A stretch of DNA of 64,000 nucleotides from Plantactinospora endophytica (GCF_016862915.1 NZ_BONW01000005.1:186001-250000), one strand, 5' to 3'. Positions 25,000 to 34,805 are shown, counted from the first letter of the stretch. Notes: generated by a model from the letters alone, not told the origin. Program-made: numbers and translations.

Positions 25000-25770
25000 G
25001 TGCCACTGGTCGCCGCCGCCGTCTGCCCACATCCGCCGATGATCGTTCCGGAACTCGCCGGGTCGGCGGCCGGTGAGCTGGATGATCTCCGTCTCGCCTG
25101 CACCGAGGCGGTCACCCGGCTGCTGGCGACCGGGCCGGACGTCGTACTGGTGCTGGGGGGCGGGGAGCGGACCGTCCGGCACGGACCGGCCGACGGCGGC
25201 AGCCTGCGGCCGTACGGGCTGGATCGGGTGCTGCGGCTGGGGCCCGGTGACGAACCGACCGACGGGATCGAACTTCCGCTCAGTGTGCTGATCGGTGCCT
25301 GGCTGCTGGACCGGGCCGGTGTGGTGACGCCCCGCCGGGGACAGAGCGTCGACACCGACGCCCCGGTCGACGAGTGCCGGCGGATCGGCGCCGAACTGGT
25401 CGGCGATCCGGCGGAGCGGGTCGCGCTGCTGGTGCTCGGCGACGGGTCGGCCTGCCGGGGCGAGCGGTCACCCGGGTACGCCGACCCGCGTGCCGAGCCC
25501 TACGACGACCGGGTCGCCACGGCACTGCGTACCGCCGACGGACCGGCCCTGCTCGGGCTGGACCCGGAGCTGTCGGCCCGGCTCCGGGTCGCCGGCCGGG
25601 CCCCGTGGCAGGTGCTCGCCGCAGCGGTGGCAAGCAGCGCCACAGCCTGGCACGGCGACCTCTCCTACTACGCGGCGCCCTACGGCGTCAGCTACTTCGT
25701 GGCCAACTGGACGCCCACCGGGTCGGCCGGGCCGTCCGGTCCCGACGAGCGCGCCGGGGAGCCGGCGTGA
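25000..25770 (+). CDS. Class III extradiol dioxygenase-like (LigB/MEMO-fold) protein
   Basis: The protein has 256 aa. It starts MPLVAAAVCPHPPMIVPELAG, typical of the LigB-like proteins found next to miaA in actinobacteria. A catalytic dioxygenase role is not evident. The GTG start at 25000 is the only sensible one. Its last codons overlap the miaA start by 4 bp (GTGA), so the two are translationally coupled. Confidence 0.82.
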   Translation: MPLVAAAVCPHPPMIVPELAGSAAGELDDLRLACTEAVTRLLATGPDVVLVLGGGERTVRHGPADGGSLRPYGLDRVLRLGPGDEPTDGIELPLSVLIGAWLLDRAGVVTPRRGQSVDTDAPVDECRRIGAELVGDPAERVALLVLGDGSACRGERSPGYADPRAEPYDDRVATALRTADGPALLGLDPELSARLRVAGRAPWQVLAAAVASSATAWHGDLSYYAAPYGVSYFVANWTPTGSAGPSGPDERAGEPA

Positions 25771-26726
25771 CCGGGCGCGGCCGGGTCGTCGCGGTCGTCG
25801 GCCCCACCGCCACCGGCAAGTCGGGACTCGGCGTCGAACTGGCCCGGGCCCTCGACGGCGAGGTGGTGAACGCCGACTCGATGCAGCTCTATCGCGGAAT
25901 GGACATCGGCACCGCCAAGCTGAGCCTGGCCGAGCAGGACGGCGTACCGCACCATCTGCTGGACATCTGGGCGGTCACCGAACCGGCGAGTGTGGCGGCG
26001 TACCAGGAACTGGCCCGGGCGGCGGTCGACGACATCCTCGGCCGGGGCCGGGTACCGCTGCTGGTCGGCGGCTCCGGACTGTACGTGCGGGCGGTGCTCG
26101 ACGAGTTCGAGTTCCCCGGCACCGATCCGTTGGTACGGGCCCGGCTGGAAGCCGAACTGGCCGCCTCGGGCCCGGCACCGCTGTACGCCCGGCTGCGCGC
26201 CGCCGACCCGGTGGCGGCGGAGAACATCCTGCCCGGCAACGGGCGGCGCATCGTCCGGGCGCTCGAAGTGATCGAGCTGACCGGGGCACCGTTCACCGCC
26301 TCGCTGCCCCGGCCGGTCCCGTACTACGACGCCGTCCAGCTCGGCGTCGACCGGGAGACCGCCGAACTGGACGAGCGGATCGCCGTACGGGTGGACCGGA
26401 TGTGGGCGGACGGCCTGGTCGCCGAGACCACCGCCCTGGCGGCGCGGGGCCTGCGGGACGGCCGGACGGCCGGCCGGGCGCTCGGCTACCAGCAGGTGCT
26501 CCGGCAGCTCGACGGCGAGATCTCCGAGCCGGAGGCGCGGGCCGACACGGTCCGGGCGACCCGGCGGTTCGTCCGACGGCAGCGTTCCTGGTTCCGCCGC
26601 GACCCCCGGATCCACTGGTTGGACGGGGCCCGACCCGACCTGGTCGAAGCGGCGCTCGCCCTGCTCACCGACCCGGCCGAGGTCAAGGGCTCCGGTGCGA
26701 CCGACCCGGCACACCGGGCGGGTTGA
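25767..26726 (+). CDS. miaA: tRNA dimethylallyltransferase MiaA
   Basis: The protein has 319 aa. P-loop GPTATGKS, then NADSMQLYRGMDIGTAK and GGSGLYVRAVLDEFEFP; RRFVRRQRSWFRRD near the C-terminus contacts tRNA. It transfers dimethylallyl to A37, the substrate of MiaB encoded upstream. The GTG start overlaps the LigB-like stop (GTGA). Confidence 0.96.
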   Translation: MTGRGRVVAVVGPTATGKSGLGVELARALDGEVVNADSMQLYRGMDIGTAKLSLAEQDGVPHHLLDIWAVTEPASVAAYQELARAAVDDILGRGRVPLLVGGSGLYVRAVLDEFEFPGTDPLVRARLEAELAASGPAPLYARLRAADPVAAENILPGNGRRIVRALEVIELTGAPFTASLPRPVPYYDAVQLGVDRETAELDERIAVRVDRMWADGLVAETTALAARGLRDGRTAGRALGYQQVLRQLDGEISEPEARADTVRATRRFVRRQRSWFRRDPRIHWLDGARPDLVEAALALLTDPAEVKGSGATDPAHRAG

Positions 26727-26877
26727 CCCGGGCCGGGCGGCGCCCTCCGGCCGTCGCGCCTCGAAGCGTTTGCGCTGGTCCGAGACGTCTCCTGGGGCGA
26801 GGCAGGTCTTTCGGGGTGGGGCACGTCTGGTGGGACGGAGTGGGTTGCTGAGTTGGGAGTAGTTGGTCGGGGTGGGA

Positions 26878-26942
26878 CGGAGTCGGGTCGAGGGTGCCGG
26901 GCGGGGCGGGCGGAGTCAGGTCGAGGGTGCCGGGCGGGGCGG
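26878..26942. repeat. Two 32-33-bp tandem units upstream of dapF
   Basis: Units starting CGGAGTCGGGTCGAGGGTGC (26878-26909) and a one-mismatch copy (26911-26942) follow each other directly before dapF. The flanking sequence is rich in GGTGGGACGGAG-like elements. Confidence 0.75.
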
Positions 26943-26967
26943 CGGCGGCTCGGGGGATGATGGAGGG

Positions 26968-27813
26968 GTGCGGTTCACCAAGGGCCACGGCACCGGTAAC
27001 GACTTCGTGCTCCTGCCCGACCCAGACGGCCAACTCGACCTGACCCCGTCGACCGTGGCGGCGCTCTGCGACCGCCGACGCGGCATCGGCGCGGACGGCG
27101 TACTGCGGGTGGTGCGGGCGGCCAAACATCCGGACGCCGTCGGGTACGCCGGTACGGCCGAGTGGTTCATGGACTACTGGAACGCCGACGGATCCCTCGC
27201 CGAGATGTGCGGCAACGGCACGCGGGTCTTCACCCACTACCTTCTCGTCAACGGGCTCGCGGAGCCGGTCGACGGCGGCCTGCCGATCGCCACCCGGTCC
27301 GGAGTGGTACGCGCCGAGGTGACGGCCGGGGAGATCTCGGTGGATCTGGGCGCCCCCAGGATCACCGGTGGTGCCGTGGCCACCCTCGGTGGACTCACCC
27401 TGGCCGGTACCGCCGTGGACTGCGGCAACCCGCACCTGGTCTGCGTACTGCCGGCCAGCATCGAGCTGGCGGGACTGGACCTGACCCGGGCACCCGGTTT
27501 CGACCCGGCGGCCTTCCCGACCGGGGTGAACGTCGAGTTCGTCACTTCCGCCGAGCCGGTCGACGGCGCCGACGCGCACGTACGGATGCGGGTCTACGAG
27601 CGTGGCTCGGCGGAGACCCTCTCCTGCGGCTCCGGCGCCTGCGCGGTGGCGGCGGTGGCGTTGCGCGACGCCGGGCGTACCGCTGGGGTGGTGGCGGTGG
27701 ACGTGCCCGGCGGCCGGCTGACGGTGACGCTGGACGGCGAGAGCTGCTGGCTCGCCGGCCCGGCCGTCCTGGTCGCGCACGGCGAGATCGACCTGCCGGT
27801 GCTCACCGGCTGA
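26968..27813 (+). CDS. dapF: Diaminopimelate epimerase
   Basis: The protein has 281 aa. N-terminal VRFTKGHGTGNDF, with catalytic Cys in AEMCGNGTR and ETLSCGSGACA. It converts LL- to meso-diaminopimelate for lysine and peptidoglycan. GTG 26968 fits the family N-terminus, but the GGAGGG just before it is too close to be a good RBS; GGGGG 11 nt upstream may serve. An in-frame extension upstream would be made of the tandem repeat and is rejected. Confidence 0.95.
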   Translation: MRFTKGHGTGNDFVLLPDPDGQLDLTPSTVAALCDRRRGIGADGVLRVVRAAKHPDAVGYAGTAEWFMDYWNADGSLAEMCGNGTRVFTHYLLVNGLAEPVDGGLPIATRSGVVRAEVTAGEISVDLGAPRITGGAVATLGGLTLAGTAVDCGNPHLVCVLPASIELAGLDLTRAPGFDPAAFPTGVNVEFVTSAEPVDGADAHVRMRVYERGSAETLSCGSGACAVAAVALRDAGRTAGVVAVDVPGGRLTVTLDGESCWLAGPAVLVAHGEIDLPVLTG

Positions 27814-27886
27814 CCGGTTCGCCGACGGTCTGCGAGCCACCCGAGCCGGTTCCCGAGATGTCAGGGCGACTTCCGGGTTCGAGCCA

Positions 27887-27968
27887 CGCGGGCAGTCTCC
27901 AGATCACCTGAGCCCGTCTTCGGGCCGCGCGGGCAGTTTCCAGATCACCTGAGCCCGTCTTCGGGCCG
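27887..27968. repeat. Two 41-bp tandem units between dapF and malic enzyme
   Basis: The 41-bp unit, with few mismatches, covers 27887-27927 and 27928-27968. Each contains the small hairpin GCCCGTCTTCGGGC. These convergent-gene hairpins may together terminate both genes. Confidence 0.8.
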
Positions 27969-28031
27969 CGCGAGCCGGTCCGAGCGCTTCCGGGCCCGGC
28001 CGCCGCCGCAGGGCGGCGACCGGGTCTGCGG

Positions 28032-29513
28032 TCAGCTCGACAGTGGGCTGGCCGGGGCGGCGGCCTCGGCGGCGATCTCGGGCAGGTCGGCCGGGCCGGG
28101 GTCCGCGGCCGGCGGGGGAGCGGGGTGCTGCGCGGCGGCCCGGACGGCGGCGGCCACCGCCGGTGCCACCCGGGAGTCGAAGACGCTCGGCACGATGACG
28201 GTTCGGTTGATCTTGTCCGTGCCCACCACGTCGGCGATGGCCCGGGCAGCCGCGATCGCCATCTCCTCGGTGAACTCCTCGGCGTGCGCGTCCAGCATGC
28301 CGCGGAAGACGCCCGGGAAGGCGAGCACGTTGTTGATCTGGTTGGGCTGGTCGGACCGGCCGGTGGCGACCACCGCCGCGTGCCTGCGGGCCTCCCTCGG
28401 GTCCACCTCCGGGTCCGGGTTGGCCAGCGCGAAGACGATCGCGTCGGGGGCCATCGTGGCGATGTCGTCGCCGGTGAGCAGGTTGGGGGCGCTGACCCCG
28501 ATGAAAACATCCGCGCCGCGCAGGGCCGCCTTGAGGTCGCCGGAGAAGTCGTCCCGGTTGGTGTTCTCGGCCAACCACTGCCAGGCCGAGTTCAGCCCGT
28601 CCAGGCCGCGGTGCAGGGGGCCCTGGCGGTCGTACGCGATGATGTCGCCGACGCCCTGCCGGAGCAGCAACTTCATGATCGCCGTACCGGCGGCACCGGC
28701 GCCGGAGACGACCACCCGGACGTCGGTGAGCTTCTTGCCGACCACCCGCAGCGCGTTGGTGAGCGCCGCGAGTACCACGATCGCGGTGCCGTGCTGGTCG
28801 TCGTGGAAGACCGGGATGTCGAGCAGTTCGCGCAACCGGTTCTCGATCTCGAAGCAGCGCGGCGCGGCGATGTCCTCCAGGTTGATCCCGCCGTACTGCG
28901 GTGCGATCGCCCGGACGATCGAGACGATCTCGTCCGGGTCCTGGGTGTCCAGCACCACCGGCCAGGCGTCCACCCCGCCGAACCGCTTGAAGAGCGCCGC
29001 CTTGCCCTCCATCACCGGAAGCGCCGCCGCCGGACCGATGTTGCCCAGTCCGAGTACGGCCGACCCGTCCGTCACCACCGCGACGGTGTTCCGCTTGATG
29101 GTCAGCCGGCGGGCGTCGGCGGGGTTCTCCGCGATCGCCAGGCAGACCCGGGCGACCCCCGGGGTGTACGCGCGGGAGAGCTCGTCCCGGTTGCGCAGCG
29201 CGACCTTCGGGGAGACCTCGATCTTGCCGCCGAGGTGCAGCAGGAAGGTCCGGTCGGAGACCTTGCGGACGTCCACCCCGTCCAGCGCGGTCAGTGCCTC
29301 CACCACCTGGTCGGCGTGGTTCGCGTCGGCGGTGTCGCAGGTCAGGTCGACGACCACCGTGGTCGGGTCGGAGTCGACCACGTCGAGCGCGGTGACGATG
29401 GCGCCGGCCTCACCGACGCAGGTGGTCAGCCGGCCGATGGCCGAGGCGTCCGCCGTTACGCTGATCCGGATGGTGATCGAGAATCCGGCACTCGGCAGTC
29501 GGGTGATCGCCAC
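28032..29513 (-). CDS. NAD-dependent malic enzyme with N-terminal ACT domain
   Basis: The protein has 493 aa. Residues 10-90 are an ACT-like domain (SITIRISVTADASAIGRLTTCVGEAGAIV). The malic domain has SRAYTPGVARVCLAIAENP and FHDDQHGTA; the NAD domain has VVVSGAGAAGTAI. It decarboxylates malate to pyruvate. The ACT domain suggests control by an amino acid or other small ligand. The C-terminal 35 residues are an Ala/Pro-rich tail. Confidence 0.93.
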   Translation of the reverse strand: MAITRLPSAGFSITIRISVTADASAIGRLTTCVGEAGAIVTALDVVDSDPTTVVVDLTCDTADANHADQVVEALTALDGVDVRKVSDRTFLLHLGGKIEVSPKVALRNRDELSRAYTPGVARVCLAIAENPADARRLTIKRNTVAVVTDGSAVLGLGNIGPAAALPVMEGKAALFKRFGGVDAWPVVLDTQDPDEIVSIVRAIAPQYGGINLEDIAAPRCFEIENRLRELLDIPVFHDDQHGTAIVVLAALTNALRVVGKKLTDVRVVVSGAGAAGTAIMKLLLRQGVGDIIAYDRQGPLHRGLDGLNSAWQWLAENTNRDDFSGDLKAALRGADVFIGVSAPNLLTGDDIATMAPDAIVFALANPDPEVDPREARRHAAVVATGRSDQPNQINNVLAFPGVFRGMLDAHAEEFTEEMAIAAARAIADVVGTDKINRTVIVPSVFDSRVAPAVAAAVRAAAQHPAPPPAADPGPADLPEIAAEAAAPASPLSS

Positions 29514-30263
29514 GTGGTCCTCCGTCGTCTTCCCGCGGCCTCGCTGCCGCCGTCAGCATCTTCCCTGCTGGTCCGGACCCGCCGTCGGCCGGCCCGGTCC
29601 CCGTCGCCACTCGGCGACCCGGACCACCCTAGGCCCGGTCGACATGGCCACCGACGCCAGCCCGTCCGGTTGCCGCCGCCGTCTCACCTTTTCCGATCGC
29701 CATCCCACTTCCGCGAGGGCGGACGGGACCGTCCGTCGGCCGGTTCCGGGGCTTGCCGGCGGTCTCGGTCTCGGGGAGGGCATCGGCGGGACGCGGCCGG
29801 AGCGTGCGATCCGTGCCGGAGCGGAATTTTGGCCGGGCGAAGGCCGTTGACCTTTCCGGTGGCCGTGACCGGCCTCGGTGGCGGATGATCCGCGCTGCTG
29901 CTCGGCCCGTTCCTGGCACTGGACCGGGGGCTGGAGGAGGCGGCGCAGGTCTCCGGACGGGCGAGCTGCGTAGGTGGCGAATCGCCCCGGGCCGGGCGTG
30001 CAGGCCAGCGAGTTCACCCCGGGAGCCGGCCCGGACGGCCGGACCGATATATAGCGGGTGCGCCTGACCGGCGCGCGTGTCACGATTGATTGCCACCGGC
30101 GCGCACAGCGTAACCAATGCGACGACAAGCCGCAGAGCGCGCAGAAGGTGTGCGCAGCACAGTTGGCGAGACAGGGTCGAACGTCCCGACGGCCGCCGGG
30201 TAACCGCCGGAGGACCGGCTCGGTGGCGGACCGACCAGGAGCAGCGGGAGCAGGAGGAACGGC
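29514..30263. other. 750-bp non-coding region upstream of hflX
   Basis: I find no convincing gene. A short + strand stretch near 29895-29965 reads LLLGPFLALDRGLEEAAQVSG, reminiscent of an ABC permease EAA loop, but it is flanked by stops. The part 30040-30160 (including GATATATAG) is AT-richer and probably holds the hflX promoter. Confidence 0.5.
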
Positions 30264-31715
30264 TTGCGAGACCAGGAAAGCTTCGTTCGGCTGGCGGACG
30301 AGGACCTTGACGCCATCGTCATCGATGGCGACGTCACCACCGGCGAGCTGGAGCTGGAGGACCGCCAGGCGCTCCGGCGGGTCGCGGGCCTCTCCACCGA
30401 GCTGGCCGACGTCACCGAGGTCGAATACCGGCAGCTCCGGCTGGAGCGGGTGGTCCTGGTCGGGGTCTGGACGGACGGCACGGTGACCGACGCGGAGAAC
30501 TCCCTCGCGGAGCTTGCCGCGCTGGCCGAGACCGCCGGCTCGCAGGTGCTGGAGGGCCTGATCCAGCGGCGCAGCCGGCCGGATCCGGCCACCTACATCG
30601 GGCGGGGCAAGGTCGACGACCTCGGCTCGGTGGTGCTGGCGTCCGGTGCGGACACGGTGATCTGCGACGGTGAGCTGTCCCCGTCCCAGCTCCGCAACCT
30701 GGAGCAGCGGACCAAGGTCAAGGTGGTCGACCGGACCGCCCTGATCCTCGACATCTTCGCCCAGCACGCCAAGAGCCGGGAGGGTAAGGCGCAGGTCGAG
30801 CTGGCCCAGCTCGAATACCTGCTGCCCCGGCTGCGCGGTTGGGGTGAGAGCCTGTCCCGGCAGGCCGGCGGTAGCGGCCGGGGCGGCGGCGCCGGTGGCG
30901 GCGTGGGGCTGCGTGGTCCCGGTGAGACCAAGCTGGAGACCGACCGGCGGCGGATCCGGATCCGCATCTCCCGGCTCCGCCGCGAGATCAAGAACATGCG
31001 GACCGCCCGGCTCACCAAGCGGGCCCGCCGGGCCCGCAACGGCGTGCCAGCGGTGGCGATCGCCGGCTACACCAACGCCGGCAAGTCCAGCCTGCTCAAC
31101 CGGCTGACCAACGCCGGGGTACTGGTCGAGGACGCCCTCTTCGCCACGCTGGACCCGACGACCCGCCGGGCGTACGCGGCCGACGGGCGGATCTACACCC
31201 TGGCCGACACTGTCGGATTCGTCCGGCACCTGCCGCACCAGATCGTCGAGGCGTTCCGCTCCACGCTCGAGGAGGTGGCCGACGCCGACCTCGTGGTGCA
31301 CGTGGTGGACGGGGCGCACCCCGACCCCGAGGAGCAGGTCCGGGCGGTACGCGAGGTGCTGGCCGAGGTCGGCGCCGACAAGCTCCCCGAGTTGCTGGTG
31401 GTCAACAAGACCGACGCGGCGGACGAGGAGACCCTGCTCCGGCTGAAGCGGGAGTGGCCGGAGGCGGTGTTCGCCTCGGCGCGTACCGGCGGCGGGGTCG
31501 AGGAGGTCCGGGCGGCCATCGAGGCCCGGCTGCCCCGGCCGGCGGTGGAGGTTCGCGCGGTGCTGCCGTACGACCGGGGGGACCTGGTCGCCCGGGTACA
31601 CCGCCGGGGCGAGGTGCTCGGCACGGCGCACCTGCCGGAGGGGACGAAACTGCACGTACGGGTGGACGAGGCGCTGGCCGCCGAGTTGGCACCGTACCGG
31701 GAGGTAGTGGCATGA
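30264..31715 (+). CDS. hflX: Ribosome-associated GTPase HflX
   Basis: The protein has 483 aa. The N-terminal HflX domain (TYIGRGKVDDL, LILDIFAQHAKSREGKAQVELAQLEYLLPRL) is followed by a Gly-rich linker and GLRGPGETKLETDRRRI, then the G domain with GYTNAGKSS, DTVGFV and NKTD. It splits or rescues stalled 70S ribosomes under stress. A TTG start with GGAGGAA upstream is the best reading. It continues into a membrane-protein gene 81 bp later. Confidence 0.95.
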   Translation: MRDQESFVRLADEDLDAIVIDGDVTTGELELEDRQALRRVAGLSTELADVTEVEYRQLRLERVVLVGVWTDGTVTDAENSLAELAALAETAGSQVLEGLIQRRSRPDPATYIGRGKVDDLGSVVLASGADTVICDGELSPSQLRNLEQRTKVKVVDRTALILDIFAQHAKSREGKAQVELAQLEYLLPRLRGWGESLSRQAGGSGRGGGAGGGVGLRGPGETKLETDRRRIRIRISRLRREIKNMRTARLTKRARRARNGVPAVAIAGYTNAGKSSLLNRLTNAGVLVEDALFATLDPTTRRAYAADGRIYTLADTVGFVRHLPHQIVEAFRSTLEEVADADLVVHVVDGAHPDPEEQVRAVREVLAEVGADKLPELLVVNKTDAADEETLLRLKREWPEAVFASARTGGGVEEVRAAIEARLPRPAVEVRAVLPYDRGDLVARVHRRGEVLGTAHLPEGTKLHVRVDEALAAELAPYREVVA

Positions 31716-31796
31716 CCGGCCGCACCGTTGACCGGTGACGGAGGGTTGATCACGCCGCCTCCCCGGGAGGCGGCATCCGCATGCGACACTGGGCGG

Positions 31797-33653
31797 ATGC
31801 GGCGAGTCCTCTCCATGGTGCTGGTTGCCTCCGGCGTGCTCGGGTCGAGCCTGGGCCTGCTCGGAGCCAGTCTCGGTTTCGGAGCTGTCGCGGCCTCCGC
31901 CGCTGCCGGCAAGAAGGTCTGCACCATCACCGACGAGCGGATGACGGAACTCTCCGGCATCCTCGCTACGTCGAGTGGTTACGTCGTGATCAACGACGGG
32001 AGCGACAACCCCGACCGGGAACGGGTCTTCCTGCTGGACACCAAGTGCAAGCTGAAGAAGGCCGTCCAGTACGCCAGCAATCCGCGCGACCCGGAGGATC
32101 TCGCCCTCTCGCCCGACGGCAAGACGGTCTGGATCGCCGACATCGGTGACAACGACACCGAGCGGCGGTCCAGCGTCGTGCTCTGGAGCATGCCGCTGAC
32201 CGGCGCCACCAAGCCGGTACTGCACCGGCTCGCCTTTCCCGGCAACAAGCGGCACGACGCCGAGGCGCTGCTGATCGGGGCGGACAACGTTCCGTTGATC
32301 ATCACCAAGTCGACCGGCAAGGCGGAGATCTACCGCCCGACCGGGGCGCTGGTCAAGAACAACGACGACGGGGTGCCGCTGGAGAAGGCGGGCGAGATCA
32401 CCCTGCCGAAGTCCACCACGCCCAACCCGTTCGGTGGGGCGGGCCGGGTGACGATCACCGGGGCGGCCCGCTCGCCGGACGGCAGCCGGGTAGCGCTGCG
32501 GACGTACGCGGACGCGTTCGAGTGGGACGTCGAGGGCGACGACCTGGTGAAGTCCCTGACCACCGGGAAGCCTCGGATGACGCCGCTGGCCGACCCGTTC
32601 GGCGAGGGGATCGCCTACACGCCCGACGGGAAGAGCTTCCTGACCGTCTCCGACGTCGACTCGCTCGGCGAGGACCAGGACGTGACGGTGCTCAGCTACG
32701 CCCCGGCCAAGGTGGCGGCCCCGGCAGCGGTCGGTGGGGCGGGGGCCGATGCGAAGAAGTCCGAGAAGTCCTGGACGGACTCGCTGACCCTGGACGACAT
32801 CACGTACCTGATCGCCGCCGTGGGGGTGATCGGCGCCCTGCTGGTCGGGCTCGGGATCTTCGGGATCGTGCGGGCGCGCCGCCGGGGGCGGGAGGACGGC
32901 CTGGGCGCCACCGGCCCGGACGGTGACGACAACGATCCGAGGGCCGGCCGGGAGGCGATGCCCGGTGACGACCGGGACGGGTCCGGCGGCCGGCGCCCCG
33001 GTTACGACGACGACTCCAACTGGGGTCCGGGTTCGCAGCGCTCCGGCGGGTACGACGACGACGGCTACCGCTCCGACCGCCCGGCCGAGGACTTCCAGCC
33101 GGCCGGTCGGGGCAGGCCGGCGGGTGGCGTCTACGGCGGCGGTGGGAAGCCGGCCAGCGGCGCCGTCTACGGCGGCCAGCCGGCCGGCGGTGGCGTGTAC
33201 GGCGGAGGCGGTCGACCCCAGGGCGGTGGTCGACCCCAGGGCGGTGGCGGCCGGCCGCAAGGCGGTGGTGGTGGTCGGCCCCAGGGTGGCGATCGACCGC
33301 AGGGCGGCGGTGGCGGCCGGCCGCAGGGCGGTGGCGTCTACGGCGGAGCTCCCGCCGGTGCCGGCGGCGCTCCGGGCGGCGGTGGCCGGCCCCGGGCCGG
33401 AGGTGGCGGCGGTGGTGGCCGGCCCCGGGCGGGCGGTGGTGGTGGCGGTGTCTACGGCGGCCAGCCGTCCGGCAACGGGAACGGTCGGGGTGGTCGACCC
33501 GGACCGGACGACCAGTGGGGCGACCAGCGTGGCGGGCCGCCGCCACGGACCGGTCAGGGCACCGGGTCACGTGGCGGCGGACCTCGCGGCGGCCAGTACG
33601 GCCAGCCCCGGAAGCGTTCCGGCGGACATCCCGACGACCACGACTACCGCTGA
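31797..33653 (+). CDS. Exported beta-propeller-like protein with TM anchor and Gly-rich cytoplasmic tail
   Basis: The protein has 618 aa. A signal peptide spans 1-37. Residues 40-305 look like a beta-propeller (LALSPDGKTVWIADIGDND, ARSPDGSRVALRTY, AYTPDGKSFLTVSD). A single TM helix lies at about 335-358, followed by RARRRGRE, which places the rest inside. From 370 the tail is Asp/Gly-rich and from 440 it is built of VYGG and GGRPQGGGG repeats ending GGHPDDHDYR. I do not recognise a function. It follows hflX closely and may share its mRNA. Confidence 0.8.
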   Translation: MRRVLSMVLVASGVLGSSLGLLGASLGFGAVAASAAAGKKVCTITDERMTELSGILATSSGYVVINDGSDNPDRERVFLLDTKCKLKKAVQYASNPRDPEDLALSPDGKTVWIADIGDNDTERRSSVVLWSMPLTGATKPVLHRLAFPGNKRHDAEALLIGADNVPLIITKSTGKAEIYRPTGALVKNNDDGVPLEKAGEITLPKSTTPNPFGGAGRVTITGAARSPDGSRVALRTYADAFEWDVEGDDLVKSLTTGKPRMTPLADPFGEGIAYTPDGKSFLTVSDVDSLGEDQDVTVLSYAPAKVAAPAAVGGAGADAKKSEKSWTDSLTLDDITYLIAAVGVIGALLVGLGIFGIVRARRRGREDGLGATGPDGDDNDPRAGREAMPGDDRDGSGGRRPGYDDDSNWGPGSQRSGGYDDDGYRSDRPAEDFQPAGRGRPAGGVYGGGGKPASGAVYGGQPAGGGVYGGGGRPQGGGRPQGGGGRPQGGGGGRPQGGDRPQGGGGGRPQGGGVYGGAPAGAGGAPGGGGRPRAGGGGGGGRPRAGGGGGGVYGGQPSGNGNGRGGRPGPDDQWGDQRGGPPPRTGQGTGSRGGGPRGGQYGQPRKRSGGHPDDHDYR

Positions 33654-33661
33654 ACGGATCG

Positions 33662-33694
33662 CCGTATCAGCCGCCGGCCCGGCGGCTGATACGG
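33662..33694. terminator. Convergent terminator before lexA
   Basis: CCGTATCAGCCGCCGG (33662-33677) is perfectly complementary to 33679-33694, leaving one central base. It lies between the beta-propeller gene (+) and lexA (-). Confidence 0.75.
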
Positions 33695-33770
33695 ATCGCC
33701 GGATGCGCCCCCGGCGCCGGCCTCTCCATCGCCGCTGTCGCCTACCCCGTCCGGTGACCGGGCGACGGGC

Positions 33771-34556
33771 TCAGATCCGGCGGAGTACCGCGACCACCCG
33801 GCCCATGATGGTGGCGCTGTCCCCGGGGATCGGGTCGAAGGCGGAGTTCGCCGGCATCAGCCAGACGTGCCCGTCCCGGCGCCGGTAGGTCTTGACCGTC
33901 GCCTCGCCGTCGAGCATCGCCGCGACGATCTCCCCGGAGTTCGCGGTCGGCTGCTGGCGGACCACGACCCAGTCGCCGTCGCAGATCGCCGCGTCGAGCA
34001 TCGAGTCGCCCTTGACCTGGAGCATGAAGACCTCGCCCTCGCCGACCAGCTCGCGGGGCAGCGGGAAGATGTCCTCGACGGCCTGCTCGGCGAGGATCGG
34101 GCCACCGGCGGCGATCCGACCGAGCAGTGGCACGTAGGCCGGGGTGGGGCGCTGGGCGCGGGCGGTCTCGTCGTCGATCATCTCGCTCGGTGGGCGTACG
34201 TCGACGGCGCGGGGGCGGTTCGGGTCGCGCCGGAGGAAGCCCTTCCGCTCCAACTCCTTGAGCTGGTAGGCCACGCTCGACGGGGAGACCAGCCCGACCG
34301 CCTCGCCGATCTCCCGGACGCTGGGCGGGTAGCCGTAGCGCTCCACCCAGTCCCGGATGAACTCCAGGATCCGCCGCTGCCGGGCGGTGAGGTCGGCGGT
34401 GACCAGGTCGGGGAAGGCGCTCACCACCGGAGTGACCGCCCGCAGCGCGGGGGCACCCTCCCGGGGCCGCGGGCCGGCCGTACGGCGGCTGGCCCGACTG
34501 CCTGGTGCGACGCTCTTCTGGGGCTTCTGCCGGCTCGTCCGGTCGTCGGTCGACAC
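33771..34556 (-). CDS. lexA: SOS repressor LexA
   Basis: The protein has 261 aa. A 50-residue disordered leader precedes the winged helix ([34 protein letters not shown], 56-89). The S24 peptidase domain has cleavage site Ala150-Gly151 (RIAAGGP), nucleophile Ser185 (GDSMLD) and Lys222 (ATVKTY). RecA filaments trigger its self-cleavage. The GTG start follows AGGAGG. It is divergent from a small LysM protein with two SOS boxes between them, and its box also lies before recA. Confidence 0.96.
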   Translation of the reverse strand: MSTDDRTSRQKPQKSVAPGSRASRRTAGPRPREGAPALRAVTPVVSAFPDLVTADLTARQRRILEFIRDWVERYGYPPSVREIGEAVGLVSPSSVAYQLKELERKGFLRRDPNRPRAVDVRPPSEMIDDETARAQRPTPAYVPLLGRIAAGGPILAEQAVEDIFPLPRELVGEGEVFMLQVKGDSMLDAAICDGDWVVVRQQPTANSGEIVAAMLDGEATVKTYRRRDGHVWLMPANSAFDPIPGDSATIMGRVVAVLRRI

Positions 34557-34735
34557 GTCGTCCTCCTGATGGCGGTGGGGGTGCCTTGGCGGCTCGTGGT
34601 GCGGCGTGGGCTCGGCGCCGTTACCGCGATCGCCGCGGTCCCGGTGTCGATGTTCAAAACCGTATAGGTGAGATCACACAGTTTCAAACATCTGTACGAC
34701 ATTCGGCGCGGCGTGTCGGCTCCGACAGCTCGACA

Positions 34736-34751
34736 TCGAACGCCTGTTCTG
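34736..34751. promoter_or_regulatory. SOS box 1, lexA-LysM region
   Basis: TCGAACGCCTGTTCTG matches the LexA box at 10 of 12 informative positions. It starts 40 bp (about four helical turns) before the second, perfect box. Confidence 0.75.
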
Positions 34752-34775
34752 ATAAACCATCGTACGTCCGTTCGT

Positions 34776-34791
34776 TCGAACTCCTGTTCGA
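34776..34791. promoter_or_regulatory. SOS box 2, directly upstream of LysM gene
   Basis: TCGAACTCCTGTTCGA is a perfect TCGAAC-N4-GTTCGA box. It ends just 14 nt before the ATG of the LysM gene and abuts its TTGGAGG ribosome site, so LexA there would block that transcript directly. Confidence 0.92.
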
Positions 34792-34805
34792 TCTTGGAGG
34801 TCACG

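Noticed and set aside
29895-29965. Fragment reading LLLGPFLALDRGLEEAAQVSG on the + strand
   Set aside because: It resembles an ABC permease EAA loop, but the frame is short, closed by stops and has no other permease sequence around it. A pseudogene cannot be shown.
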